From NCBI GenBank assembly GCA_001466705.2, contig LATX02000123.1:1-64000 (forward strand): a stretch of 64,000 bases of DNA, in the 5' to 3' direction. Within the stretch, counting starts at the first letter, position 1. Every line of letters begins with the position of its first letter. Positions 48,024-59,416 of this stretch are shown here, in pieces. The notes beneath the pieces were generated by a model. It had not been told where the DNA came from and did no database searches. It saw nothing but the letters and a program-made list of their open reading frames with translations. The translations under genes were made by a program, and so were the position numbers. Source of the stretch: Moniliophthora roreri (Eukaryota; Basidiomycota; Agaricomycetes; Agaricales; Marasmiaceae).

Positions 48024-48748
48024 ATGCCATCCTCAGAACCCCTCACTCTCATCCTCGAACCCAACAACCCTTGTAATACAAACATATCGGACAGCGAAGA
48101 CGGGAGAATTCTATACCAGGTCGCCACAGAACATGCAAAGCGTACGGTGACTAGAGTGAGAAACACGGCTGGACAGACCATTGCATCCTGGGAGTGGAGA
48201 GATACGCGGTCGGATATCATCTCGATTGGGAATGGAGCACCTGTCCCTGTCAGCGCTTGGTTAAAGAAGAGTATGATGCCCTTCAAAGAGTGCGTTCCTC
48301 GGTACTTTCGCTTTAAACTAGCCCCTGACTTCGTGTTTACAGTACAGTCACGTTCCAAGATGCTGCGGGGAACACTTACAAATGGAAAGGAAACGCGCCG
48401 GGGCTTTCGCTAGAGGTTCGTTCATCTCGCCTGTACCTGAGGCATTGACTGATTCTTCCCTAGTTGTTCTGCGAGGGCGATAAGAGGCATCCTATTGCAC
48501 GATTTATTAAGCCCCATCGGATTCTGAACCAAGACCGCAGTCATCCGCCACAGTGGACACCTGCACAGTTAATATTAGATGGACGTGCGGAAGAAATACA
48601 GGACTTGGTTGTGATATCCTTTTTGGTACTGGAAAGGACGCGACGTGCAAATGAAAATTCGACGTCAAACCGTGCGGACGTACTAGGTCAGCCTATATCA
48701 GGGATAGGTATAGGAACACCATATCAGCTGAACGGTGGGGGAGTATGA
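48024..48748 (+). CDS. DUF6593-domain protein
   Basis: Exons 48024-48289, 48343-48415 and 48464-48748 give 207 residues. The family is small, frequent and multicopy in Agaricomycetes; its function is unknown. Typical features: the start LTLILEPNNPCNTNISDSEDGRILYQV in part, TVTRVRNTAGQTIASWEWRD, WLKKSMMPFKD, TFQDAAGNTYKWKGNAPGLSLELF, and the closing EIQDLVVISFLVLERTRRANENS. The fold is probably a beta-rich barrel related to tubby-like or phospholipid-binding domains, but this is inference. No signal peptide or membrane segment. Confidence 0.85.
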
Positions 48749-49044
48749 TTTTGGTCTTGACGATGATCACGGAGAAAGCTTTTTGGACAATTGACACCAC
48801 CATGTTGTACCTAGAGTTCACACTTGTTAGTATTTTCCTCCTGACTGTTTAATTAGTATAAAATCAGCGAGTTTTCGCATGTCAGAAACGATCACTGTGC
48901 TTCCCTTCTCACTCTGAACGAAGCGGATTTACGACTCGTGCACTGATCCTGGAAAAGAGTCCCCAGTCAAGCAATTGAATAGTCTTCGGGCCGGAATTGA
49001 ATATGTTTATATTCATTCGTAGATACTCCAACAAGGGCCGACTT

Positions 49045-50517
49045 TCAAATCTTCCCGACTCCAGCATTCGCCAGCACTTCTGCTTTGACACTAGCTAACG
49101 GTGTTAAGGAGTACTCATACGACACGGTCGTAAAGTTCCCGGTCGCTGTAATATTGTTCCTCCCGCCTCCAAAATCGTTGGCTGTGCATACTTTGTGTAT
49201 CAGTAAGCGAAGGAGCGAAAATTTCTGTAAGCATACCAGCTCCAAGATTCGCAAATCCATCTGGTTCGAAATCCCCTTCGGGATCGGCAGGGGAATCGTC
49301 CTTGAGCAAAAAAAGTCAACATCGCTGCATTAATCAATTTGTGTTGTTCAAACTTTACCGGAATCACAAAACCATACGTGGACACTGGTACAACAGCATA
49401 TTAATGAGTGGGCGCATATCTGTCAGACGGCACTTGCCTGGTTCGGTGGAGTTGGAGAATACGTTCCCTTCAATCAATACCTGGTTGTAAGAACGAGAAT
49501 GGATGCCTTGGGATACAACATTCTCAAGGAAGTTGTTGTAGACATGGACATGTCCGAAGCGCATTGCTATTGACAGTTGAGTAAGGTCAGGTTGACAATT
49601 AAACCAACTTTCGTACCGGGGGTTCGAGTATGCACATTCTTCCAATGGTTATGGTGACTAAGGTGGGATGGCCGTAATGAAGGTAATTGAAGCAGAACGA
49701 TGAGAACAAACGCACTAGGTAAGATGGTATTTCCCAGTGTCTAAGCGATACATCAGTTCTCTCGTGTCAGACCAAGGATGAGAAACTACTCACCTTCTTT
49801 TCCTCCGTCAGGGTCACCTCCTACTAAAGAAGACTGAAGTGGACTTGAGAAGTCGATCGCTATACGAAGCATCAAAGATAGATATACCTTGTAATGGTCA
49901 TGGAAGTAGTTGTACGACACCGTGACGTAGTCAGAAGCATGAGTTATGTCCACTTGACCGTCATAGTAGTCAAAGCCATGGTTAAGGTCGCTGTAGAACT
50001 CGTTATGGTCGATCCAAATGTTATGAGCGCCATGCTGAATCGTAATTCCGTCGTCGCCAACCACTTTGTTGATGACCAAGTTGCGAATTATCACGTTGGA
50101 CTTCCGGTCTATTTCCAGACCACCTCCGTTGATAATCCCAGTTGTTCCAACGCCTATAATTGAGGTGTTATTGCCTGTGTTGAGCAATGAGGCGTTCCCG
50201 TCAGTATTACAGAAAGAGACATGTAGCTCGGCTCCTTCACCTATTTGAGCTTGAGAAGACAAAGTTATCGGGCCCTTCAGGTACACGGTTTTCGGCGTAT
50301 CACTCTTAAAGGATCGATAGTCAGCAAGGTATGTGCTACCCTTAGTGTATATCATTACCTTGATGGCAGTCTGAAAAGCGCCAGCGGCTGAGACGGTCGT
50401 AGTTGTGCCGCCTTTGCCTCCAGTTGTCCCTCCGTTCTGAGAGGCATACCCGTCTTGCGCCGTGGTGAACGATGTAAACAGCGAGAGAAGCAGCAGGCAG
50501 AAGGTGAAACGAGTCAT
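49045..50517 (-). CDS. secreted pectate lyase, family PL1
   Basis: Cleaves polygalacturonan by beta-elimination with calcium, a plant cell wall activity. Ten exons (50359-50517, 50241-50304, 49888-50174, 49794-49833, 49716-49740, 49617-49657, 49438-49566, 49359-49384, 49237-49300, 49045-49190) give 326 residues. The signal peptide is MTRFTFCLLLLSLFTSFTTAQ. Beta-helix motifs: NNTSIIGVGTTGII, NVIIRNLVI, GDDGITIQHGAHNIWIDHNEFYSD (vWiDH), FDYYDGQVDITHASDYVTVSYNYF in part, then HHNHWKNVHTRTPAMRFGHVHVYNN with the catalytic Arg region. An in-frame 66-nt stretch at 50175-50240 is best read as an intron, because removal restores QIGNNTSIIG. The intron at 49385-49437 has a GC donor. It suggests a plant-tissue-degrading lifestyle. 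Confidence 0.93.
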
Positions 50518-51007
50518 CTCGAGTGCCCTAAGAATATACCTTTCCACATGTGGTCGAGCTTATAAGCATTTCAGAAGGGTCAGCATAACAAAATTCCCGG
50601 TGAATCGTACTCGATCGGCCAGCTCGCGGACCGCAGGGAGAAAGAAGGTTGAATTTTGCTGGTATCGTGATCAGTGCACAGAAGCAAGCGGATAAAGACG
50701 CGAAACAGCTGTTGTTGGATTTCACCGAAGGCTCAGTAACCTGCAGTAGGGAGAAGTTCGTTAGTTTCATCGTCTGCCAAGAAAAGCACCACCTACTATA
50801 CTAGTAGAACTTGTGCAGTATACAGGCCGCGATCAGGGAAAACAAGGAGCAAGAAAACCAAGAACAGCGGTACTACCGACAGATAAAGTACAGGATGCGC
50901 TCCCGCGGAGAAATATCGCCTTTCGTAAAATAATAATAAATAGAAAGCAAGAAATGGTATACGAAGAGACAGTCCAAAAAAGGGATGTAAAGTAAGGAAG
51001 TCCGGTA
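50518..51007. other. intergenic region, no gene seen
   Basis: 490 bp with the pectate lyase promoter and the 3'UTR of the sirtuin gene. No gene recognised. Confidence 0.5.
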
Positions 51008-53232
51008 TCATCCACCATCACCACATTGGGTTGTCCGTATACAGGACGTTTCCAAACGACTGTGATAACGCTGAAGATCTCCATAATACACGGTAGGATC
51101 ATAATAGTCAAAGTCTGTCTGTTCCGGCTCCATGTCCCAATCGGTACTTTCACGGCTGCTGGAGCTGTCGTCCTCTGGAACCGTCACATCGGAATAATGC
51201 CGCTCATCAGCTTTCGAGCTACTAGCTGTGGAACAAACTGACGACTCTCGAGTGTACATCGTAGAGACAGATGACAACGAAGAAAGCGACGAAGTTGATA
51301 AGCGTCTCTCGTTCGACCGTTCTCTCCCACAACTACCGGTATGCATCGAGAGTTCCTCTTGATAATGAAGAAGTGGAGATATGGGAGGGGGTCGACCCGA
51401 CGAAAACTTCTCGGGCGATGACGGTAAACAAACTTCTGGAACTATAACGGTCCTACGAGGAATTCTAGGTGGTGTAGATGGTGGTGAGGATAGATATGAG
51501 TCGGTTGTAACGGAGGGCCGGGCGGGTATGCGCAAAGTAAGACGAGCTGGTTGGTCTTGGTACGGTTGGGGCGAATTAAAATCTTCCGGATGTTGTGCAG
51601 GCGGTGACGCAATTTTCTTCGCTTTTTGGGAGCTCGAAGGTGGTGTAGGCGGAAACTGTAAAGGAGGAACTACTACAGCAAATTCCGTGTTCTTTCGCTT
51701 AGCCAAGGGTAGACACGAGCTGCTTTCAACCTTGCGTTTCTTCGAATTCTTGCCTGTGTTTGATCCAGCTGCAGAGGTGACGCCGGCTGCAAACGACGAA
51801 TGTCCCTCTTCTTTCTTCTTCTTTTTCTCGTTCGCCAGCTCTTTTGCTGCACTTTCCTTCCGAATCTCTTCCTGGAGCATCTCCGCGAATGTTTGTGCAT
51901 CCCCCTGTAGCCATGCATCAAAGACTCCTTCCCATTCTCGCGTGGGCATCGGAAAATCCAGATTGAGATAAATGGCTTTCAAAGGATGCTGAACGTCACC
52001 GTCATCTTTACCTGGACTGGGACTGGGTGCTGAAGACGTAGACGTCGATGAAGATCCAGCCTCCTTCGAGCCTTTCCCCCTGGCATGAACGGCTTTCGCA
52101 AACTCTCGAACCATCCTCTTCGTACCAGGCACTCGTAAACTCGTCCCAACAACCAACAGCAGATCCGCTCCGCTTCTTCCTTTGCCCTTGGACGATCCAA
52201 CTAGATCTCTGCGCACGGCCTCTCCAACACCTTCACCGTCCTTATGCGCCTCATTATACAAGACAACGCTAGGCCGAAGTCTACCAACACCCCGGGCCCG
52301 TTTTCCAACAATCCGCCGCATGTTTTCCATTGATGTGCACTCCGGGCAGTCCGGTGGCACGCCAGAGGCCAGTGACGATATGTAGTCTTCCAATAGGAAT
52401 GAATGAGTACAAACTTGACAATGCAGTGTCTGAAGGGTGCCATGAAGGGGAATGCAACGAGGAATCGATGAGGAAGTGCTGCCAGGCGGTTCTGGTTCCG
52501 TAAGCGTTGGATCAGGTGCGGCTTCGTCCACACCGTTCGACACGCTGACTTTTTCCTTCGGACGCAACCTGGGCCGTTTAGATTCGAGCTTTGGGACTCC
52601 AAATGTCAGCCCACACTTTGATTCGATGGCGTCGATGTTCTGGGTGTAAACCCGAAGTAATTTTCCAGAATCGTCAAGGGCTTTCAGAGATCGGTGAAAA
52701 GGTGTTGGTTCCGCTTCTTTGGACAGATGCGAAAGCCGGGAGATCATTTGACAAAAAAGGGCCGTCGTCTGTTCAGACTAGATACGTAGTATCAGCATTT
52801 TAGGCCATGAAAGGGGGGAAAAGTTTGCACAATCGCAGGCCATTTAGGGGCACGTATGGCAAAGTAAAAAAATAAGAGCAGCAGACTCACATTAAAAACC
52901 GATGCATCAAACAAGTCCTTGCCAGAAGTCAACGCCTCTTTAGGATTCTCTCTCCTCAACGACTGGAAAAGACCTTCAGGAGACCTGAAATCGGGGATTC
53001 CTGCCTTGACCGATATCCCGGCACCTATGAGAGTTCAAACCAGGGGACTTGTCAGTGCCAGCCTATGCTCCTGGGGCGAAGGGTACTTGCCACAAATGAC
53101 TACGATGCGACGAGCTTTAAGAATCGATTTGATAACTTGGGTAACTTGCGCTTTTGGATCCGGCGGTTTAAGCAAAAATGAAGGATACGTGGGCAAAGGC
53201 GCATCAGCCTCCAGCGGGAGGAAGAGCGTCAT
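51008..53232 (-). CDS. NAD-dependent histone deacetylase, Hst3/Hst4-like sirtuin
   Basis: Exons 53091-53232, 52891-53024 and 51008-52777 give 681 residues. Sirtuin motifs in order: VVICGAGISVKAGIPDFRSPEGLF (NAD site, about residues 44-68), YTQNIDAIE, CIPLHGTLQTLHCQVC with the catalytic His, a zinc site of two CxxC pairs (HCQVC and DCPEC), and LLVVGTSLRVPGTKRMV. The stretch NPKEALTSGKDLFDASVF fits the fungal Hst3/Hst4 group, which removes H3K56 acetylation in the nucleus and protects genome stability. The last 300 residues are disordered, with Lys-, Ser- and Pro-rich runs and an acidic tail (EPEQTDFDYYDPTVYYGD). Intron 1 (53025-53090) has a GC donor, inside the GAG motif. Confidence 0.93.
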
Positions 53233-53537
53233 GCAGATGGTGGTTTGTGGTCAAGCTAAAGAGCAGTGTCACATTTCGGGTATTGTGCCCTATGTCATGG
53301 TCCTGCCATTTGGCCTGGTGCGGCAGCCTCGGAATTGACACAGTGACTTAGCTCATCTCCATCGTGACACTTTCACTTCGCGAGACCTTGTTTCCTTTCC
53401 AACCAGATTTCGGTTACAGAAAATCATATCGCAGTAACTACATGCTAAAAAAAAGTACAATATGCATTTTAGGCGGAATAGCGTATCATCATCATGGAGG
53501 AAGGGAACAAGATGAAAAGGGTGCGTTCCCGCCTGGT
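53233..53537. other. intergenic region, no gene seen
   Basis: 305 bp with the sirtuin promoter and the 3'UTR of the small membrane protein gene. Confidence 0.4.
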
Positions 53538-54029
53538 TCAAGTTCTTGATTTTCCTGTCAGTGACCATAAAATGACCAGATTTGCCAAGACAGAAATTGC
53601 CAGTGAAACCAGGCATGCCACGAAGCATCTTCCTGCCCACTTTAACTCTGCAGCGCGCATCTTCTCGAGGATCTCTTCTCTCTCTGACTCTGTCCTGTCC
53701 GGAAACCAATTTCCACTCGAGGTCGGATCTGGTCGGCGTAGCGGGGAAATCAAGATCAATGCCCCAACGATCCAGAATGGCGGAAATACTTGTGTAAACT
53801 TACGGAAGTCAAACTGAAAGAGGAACATTGCAAACGTGATAGGCTCTTTCAAGCCATCAACTCCGTATTCTGGTGGTTTTTCAAAGTATGGTGGCGGTGC
53901 TTCAACATCGCAAGCATCATTGAGCTAAGAAGCCGTCGGAAACCTAAAATAACTATCCTCCGCAGGGAATTGGGAAACTAGGGACGTTCTACGCTCTGCG
54001 TCTTGAGAATAGGGTGTCACGGAGTGCAT
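53538..54029 (-). CDS. small two-helix membrane protein
   Basis: Exons 53979-54029 and 53538-53924 give 145 residues. The second exon reads APPPYFEKPPEYGV (PPxY-like motifs), then EPITFAMFLFQF, hydrophobic FPPFWIVGALILI with SPLRRP after it, a charged segment TESEREEILEKMRAAELKWAGR and a second membrane helix CFVACLVSLAISVLANLVILW. This order recurs in uncharacterised Agaricomycete membrane proteins. The cytosolic PPPY could bind WW-domain ubiquitin ligases such as Rsp5. Exon 1 (MHSVTPYSQDAERRTSL) is joined by a 54-nt intron in phase but is less certain. A small unspliced insertion (DFRKFTQ) before VFPPFW is also possible. Confidence 0.65.
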
Positions 54030-55363
54030 AGGTCAGTTTTCTGTGGAATGCGTGCTAATGCTGGAAGAGAAGAACGAAGCAAGGACCCCGCAAAGTGGGT
54101 GGCAGTGCCGTTCTAGGGTTTGGACAAGAACAGACAAGAACAGGGCTCAGAGAGCTTGCAGAGAGCCCTCCAACACCCATGCGGAGTTTGGACGAGGGCT
54201 GGCCCGCCGCAGGCGAAAGCTAGTCTCCCCTAGGCAGACTCCCGCTCGCAAGCTCGCCAAATAAGAGGCGGAAGCCGGTGCTAGGTTACGGCCACTGAAC
54301 GGCTGCATTGTTTATCACATGCACTCCCACCTACCACATAACCATTTCATAGAATAATGCCTTTGAGAGCCACAGCGTCCACAATGTCTTTTACATCATA
54401 CCATGTCAAAAGATATTTCCACCGCAGAACTTCCTCACTCTACTTGTTTCGACATCCCGGACTTCGTCTTAACCATAGAACACTTAGAAAGCGGGAAAAG
54501 AAAACGTGGTCTATGCGATTGGAATTTTTTTGGGAGTCTTGCAGGCCGATCGTCGGTTTGGTCCTAGGCTGGTCTGAGGTTTGGACAATAACCTGCCAAA
54601 CCAAGTTCTTGTACCCAGAAGGTGTCTCCTTTGTCGAGTCATCGCCGCACATCTACATATGAGCATATCACAGCCCATGCTTTGACCAGCGTACTGACAG
54701 TCTTTTGCACTGACTGACCATCCCTGATCTATAGGGCACGGATCAGCATGCTTGCAAATCAGCGTCCGCCCCTGTTCACCATATTGGAGTTCAACTGAAG
54801 CTTGCACCAATGGTATGTGGTAAGCACGCTGTAAGTGTATTTTGGGCTTCCATCATGAGCTGAAAAACTTGATCTACAGACCAACTTCCAGAGGAAGGTA
54901 AACGGAAGAAGACGACATATGCACCTACATCAACTCTTCAATTGCCGATAAATTACTGGATGTTGACGTGGCAATTGAGTTGCGGAGCAGACTCCATACT
55001 TCAAGTTCAAGTGACGATTGACATTCATCGTTTGATCTTGTGTATGCTACTATACCATACGACCGGCTTCACAGGTGCCCAGAAAGAGACAAGAAGTTGC
55101 AGCGCTCTCGTCATTCCTACTCGTTTGCTACGCGCAAGATGGGCTTCCCTTGGTATTTCAGTCATTCCCCACTTTATTAAACCGTTCTCACACTCGAGAC
55201 TTCACAGCTTTCAGTTTCCCGAGTATCCCCATCAAATAGATACTTATCATGCCACTAAGTCATGACTGTGGATTGTGGGTAGCGCTTTAGCCAGACTCTT
55301 CATCTTTTTCCGTTACCACGACCGTTTCCCCAATTCCTGCGCCAACACCCATTGAACTTCAAA
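54030..55363. other. gene-poor interval
   Basis: About 1.3 kb. Frames on both strands are short and without family features. 54110-54260 is more GC-rich with repeated ACAAGAACAG words and may be repeat remains. The right 100 bp is the promoter of the carrier-like gene. Confidence 0.45.
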
Positions 55364-56540
55364 ATGCTAACTTCAGCGGCGCAAATTTCAACTCTGCTAG
55401 GCGGACTTCCGCTTTTCACCATCTTGGAACTCACCGTTGGGCTTTCCGGCGTCCTTCTGCGGTACAGGGTGCACTATGAACAAAAGTCAGATCGCTTTGG
55501 TGTAACAACAGGTCTACGAAGTGTGTTGACGCGTTTCAGACTGTACTTTTGCTTACATACTCTTCTCAGACCAATTATCGGGCATGCTTAGCTTCATCGG
55601 GATGGGACTCAAAATAAGGAGAATCGAGGGATGGTCAGGTTTATACAAGGGACTATGTGCGGACAGTGTTCCTGGCCAATTCTTTCATCGACTAACTGCG
55701 ATACAGTCGCGAGGAATCTGGAGATTTGCCTCGCCGCTCTTGCATTTAACTACTCCTTCGGACGACACCCCGCAGCGCCTGGGTTTCTACTGGCATCATT
55801 CGCTCCACAGTTCGACCTCCAACAGTGCGCGATGTACGTCTTCATAGTCACTGCCGTTGCGGTTCCCATGCGGGTCTTTATTACGCGGTATGTTTTCTGT
55901 GGACTCGGGTACCATCATCACATCGTTTAGATTCTATGTTAGAGCTACAGTTACTCCCTACCGCCTATCTGACGCGTCAACTGTCTTCCGGGTGCTATTG
56001 TCTCCTACAGAACGCCAGGATTTGGTCCTACTGTACTTTATTCCCGGTTTGGTTGCGGCCATTGGTATCCACACTATCCTTACATTATACGCCGCCATCA
56101 CAATTAACCATCTCATGCTTCCTCTCCTCTCGTACAGTCGGCGAAAACTGACTCGTCTGCTGTCCGTCATTGGTTACTATGCCCTGGTATCACTAAGCAG
56201 GGCTGCTCTGACGCCATTCGACGTGATTGCGACTAGGCTTGCGCTGCAACGACGTAGCGATGAGAAGGAATCGCTTGACGACGTGGAACTTTCAGGGCAA
56301 TCCAACGGTAGCGTCCCGCTCTTCGCTCCTACAACGGAAAGTCTCGTGAGGTAAAAAGGTTCATTTTGATGAAACGTGCTTCCGCTGACGGTGGTGATAT
56401 ATTATAGGCTCAGAGAAGATTCAGGGTTGGAAGCCTATAAAGGTTTTATTGACTGTTGGAACAAGATTAGGAATGAAGAAGGGTACGCAGCGCTCTTTCG
56501 CGGTTGGTTGGGCAGCATCGCCCAGCAATTCTGGCTTTAA
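55364..56540 (+). CDS. mitochondrial-carrier-like protein
   Basis: Exons 55364-55511, 55570-55656, 55707-55887, 55943-56350 and 56408-56540 give 318 residues, the normal length for the mitochondrial carrier family. Hydrophobic helices alternate with loops such as IRRIEGWSGLYKGL and EAYKGFIDCWNKIRNEEGYAALFRGWL, which match the carrier matrix-loop pattern (EG...LYKG/LFRG). One carrier signature is visible (LTPFDVIATRLALQR). The others are degenerate, as in outer-membrane carrier relatives such as Ugo1 or other divergent members. It probably spans a mitochondrial membrane. The substrate, or whether it transports at all, is unknown. It ends 77 bp before the convergent F-box gene. Confidence 0.78.
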
Positions 56541-56617
56541 AAAAAAAAGTAACGCTATACGATGACCAGTTTTGCCTAGTTCAAAGCTATTTGATCCCTA
56601 CAGCGGTATCCGCGTAT

Positions 56618-58462
56618 TTATCCGGTGACGGACAGAGAATACATTGACGACTTGGAATACTTTTGTCCCAATGACCCCATTCCATTTTCCTGGACGCGTA
56701 CACGACCACCGCTCAGAATGATGAATCGCCTCAAGGTCTTTGTTCGGTAAATACCACTCAATTGGTCATAGTGGTCCCAGTTTGATACATCTCGAATCAC
56801 GAACTCCTTAAGATGTTGCAGTTTCTCTGCAACTTGTATGGCAACTTTCACGTCCGTATCATTCAGCTTCAGGTTCCGAACTCGAGTAACGTAGATTGCG
56901 GAAAGATTGAGGTTTCTTGCTTGCACCATCGCGTTGAATAAATCTCGCTGTTCCGTATCTAGTCAATAAAAGGTCGTAGGGGCAGTCATGAGTGGAACTC
57001 ACAAGATTGAGCGGGGAGGTTGACGAGATTGCTAGGTTCTGTAAATTGTTCGTACATTCCTTGAGTAGGCGCTCGAAGAAGTTTTGCTGAGAACCCTGCT
57101 GCTTGTCAATAAAGTTGACGCAGATAGATAATGATTCTAGGTGAGGCAAATTCCCGAGGATATCATGAAGTTTAGCGGAAGGGCTGAGCCAGTCCTAGTG
57201 ATAACCGCATTAGTAGGAATTCAGGTGGCATCGAAAAGATTCCTTGCCGTCAGCTCCAACTCTTGGACGGTTGAGATGCACGAGTCAGCTGCCTTCAATT
57301 GGTGAAGCTTCCCTCGAAATCGGTATATACGAGGCAAGGAAAGCAGCGCGATCATTTCTTCTCTGCAATACGTTACATTTCCATAGGAATCAAATTCTTC
57401 CAAGGTCGGATGAGCAGTCAAGAATTCGATGAAGAGTTCCCCGTTCTTCGGATCGCCTATTTCTTTGAACAGGTTGCCTATCGAAAGTCGTCGAAGTTTT
57501 GGCCATCGTCCCTTGAGCAGGGGACTTAGAATCCAGACATCGTCAGAGGCAACAGTTGCATTCAATGTCAATTCCTCTAGGTCAGGGCTATGCGAGAGTA
57601 ACATATCCCATAATCGTTGAGGAAGGGTATCGCTTCTGCGAAAAGCTGACGTCGGTCTCTGAGTGAGTAATGCCGTTGTACTTCATTCAGTCGAGATACT
57701 CGCCTTCCCAGCGTTCCAGTATCAGCGTTGAAAGATGGAAGCCTTCGAGTTCACGGAAGTCAAATAGCTATTGATCATGTTAGGCGAGCGGAGGGGTGCA
57801 ATACGAATGCGTACATGACTATCGGAGCCGATAAGATGCGTTCTCTTCCCAACGGTAGTCCCTACAACACGCAGGAGTGGGCAACTATCCGAAAGTCAGA
57901 CAGTTTGTACCGTTCTTTGTACAATGAGTATGTGACTCACCCGCTCCTCAGTGCAAGCCACAAAGAATTGTTTGGACTTTCCAAGCCCTGCCACTTAAAC
58001 GTATTTAAGAGAGGCAAGGAACCTTCAGAAGCCATCTGCTGGACCATAAGAGCCGCCCAATCCTCGTCAATGCCTCTCTCCGTATTGGTCGACCAACCAG
58101 AACGTTGAATAAGCCGTAGGTCGATGACCTTGATCCACTTCGTTAAATCGGATCGCTTTCGAAATCTTTTAAGGTTGCTGCGACATGCATCAGCATGATC
58201 AAGCTTGACGGATGCGTAAAGTGAGGATTGTAGGAGTGAGAAAATGTGTTTTGACTAGGACCATGACATTAGTTCGCGTAGAATGCAGACGAGCATCATG
58301 TACCTGAAGAGAAACTCGCAGTAGGTCTCTAGCTGACAGCCATTTGGCTATCTCAAGAATGATATCACTCGGGATGATGATTGAAGAGGAAACCGCCGGA
58401 CTCAAGGTCGTCGCAGTTTTTTTAGATGCCTTGAGTGGGAGCTTGCTGAAGCTTGACCTCAT
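56618..58462 (-). CDS. F-box / leucine-rich-repeat protein
   Basis: The supported exons are 58304-58462, 57941-58254, 57700-57767, 57248-57656, 57003-57194 and 56618-56947. The F-box lies at residues 30-55 (IIPSDIILEIAKWLSARDLLRVSLQ). LRR-like units follow: FHLSTLILERW, DLEELTLNATV, KLRRLSIGNLF, TLEEFDSYGNV, HLESLSICVNF, LKEFVIRDVSN. It probably recruits a substrate to an SCF ubiquitin ligase. Two irregular points: the intron at 57195-57247 has a GC donor, and exons 2 and 3 are out of phase unless a 4-nt exon (TCAT, 57815-57818) with good flanking splice sites is used. With that exon the protein has 491 residues. Without it there is a frameshift, and the gene may be damaged. Confidence 0.75.
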
Positions 58463-59416
58463 GATTCACTGAGGGGTGGTACGGCACTCGAAAGAATAGC
58501 GAGTTTATTAATAAATGCGTGTTCAACAGCATTTTAGTGCATGAGATTGAATGTGCCGCCTGCGCAGTGGTGTAGAACATGTCAAGGATCATCTGATGTT
58601 TTCCCACAAGTGGGCAGATTCTCTGGATGTTCGACGTTATATTCAACTGAAAAATAACGTATGAACAGGAGAACGTTATGCATTATATCCCCTTTGAGGA
58701 TCGGAAAGACAGAAAGGATGAAGGTTTGTGATGTTAGTTTGTGATGTTAATTTCAGGCGCTACCGCAATGATTTAAATAGAACTCACAGGGGTCTATCTA
58801 GTGGAAATACGAGTACGCGCCTTTGAGGATTCAGTCGACCTGCTTCATTGATTCCCAGTCGAACCCGTCGAACCATCCCGCCCACCTATACTCCCCATCC
58901 GTGTTACCCTCTATCCCTCTAAAATTTTACGCGAAAAAAAAAAGACAGTTAACCTGTACAAAGAGAATTCCCAAGTGCTGTCCAACAAAACAGCAGAGCA
59001 GTTGATACTGATCATGATATACAGTGTGAGCGTGATAGACGGTGAGATCGGCTCTCCTGAGTTCGAAATTTTGCCAGCGTCAATCCGAGCGTCTAGAAAG
59101 ACTGTCCTCAGCTTCAGTTTCCTGCCTCCAGAAAGGCACAGAGCAAGTTGTTTGAAGACTATATACCAGCTTACTACCCCTTAACGAGTCGTGAATGGAC
59201 TGAATTCAGGTTTACAACACATTCTTGCCCGGGGACCGTCGGTTTCAAACTCCGACCCCATCTCGATTCTCGAGACGTGGGAAGACGCAGTCAGAACTGA
59301 ACTACTTGCCACCATGGTAATGGTTATCATTTTTTCTGGGTTTGGTTGATGGACAAATACCAAGAAATTTCTCAGAGGTATGAAAAACAGTGCATCTTTC
59401 CCTCAGTCTCAACGCA
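58463..59416. other. divergent intergenic region, no gene seen
   Basis: About 950 bp between the F-box gene and the membrane protein gene. The direct repeat GTTTGTGATGTTA occurs twice near 58723-58750. No gene recognised. Confidence 0.45.

Noticed and set aside
50175..50240. In-frame 22-codon insertion in pectate lyase
   Set aside because: GT...AG ends and restoration of the family sequence QIGNNTSIIG on removal show it is an intron.
51381..51971. 196-codon plus-strand frame
   Set aside because: Lies opposite the sirtuin tail; no motifs, explained by codon bias on the other strand.
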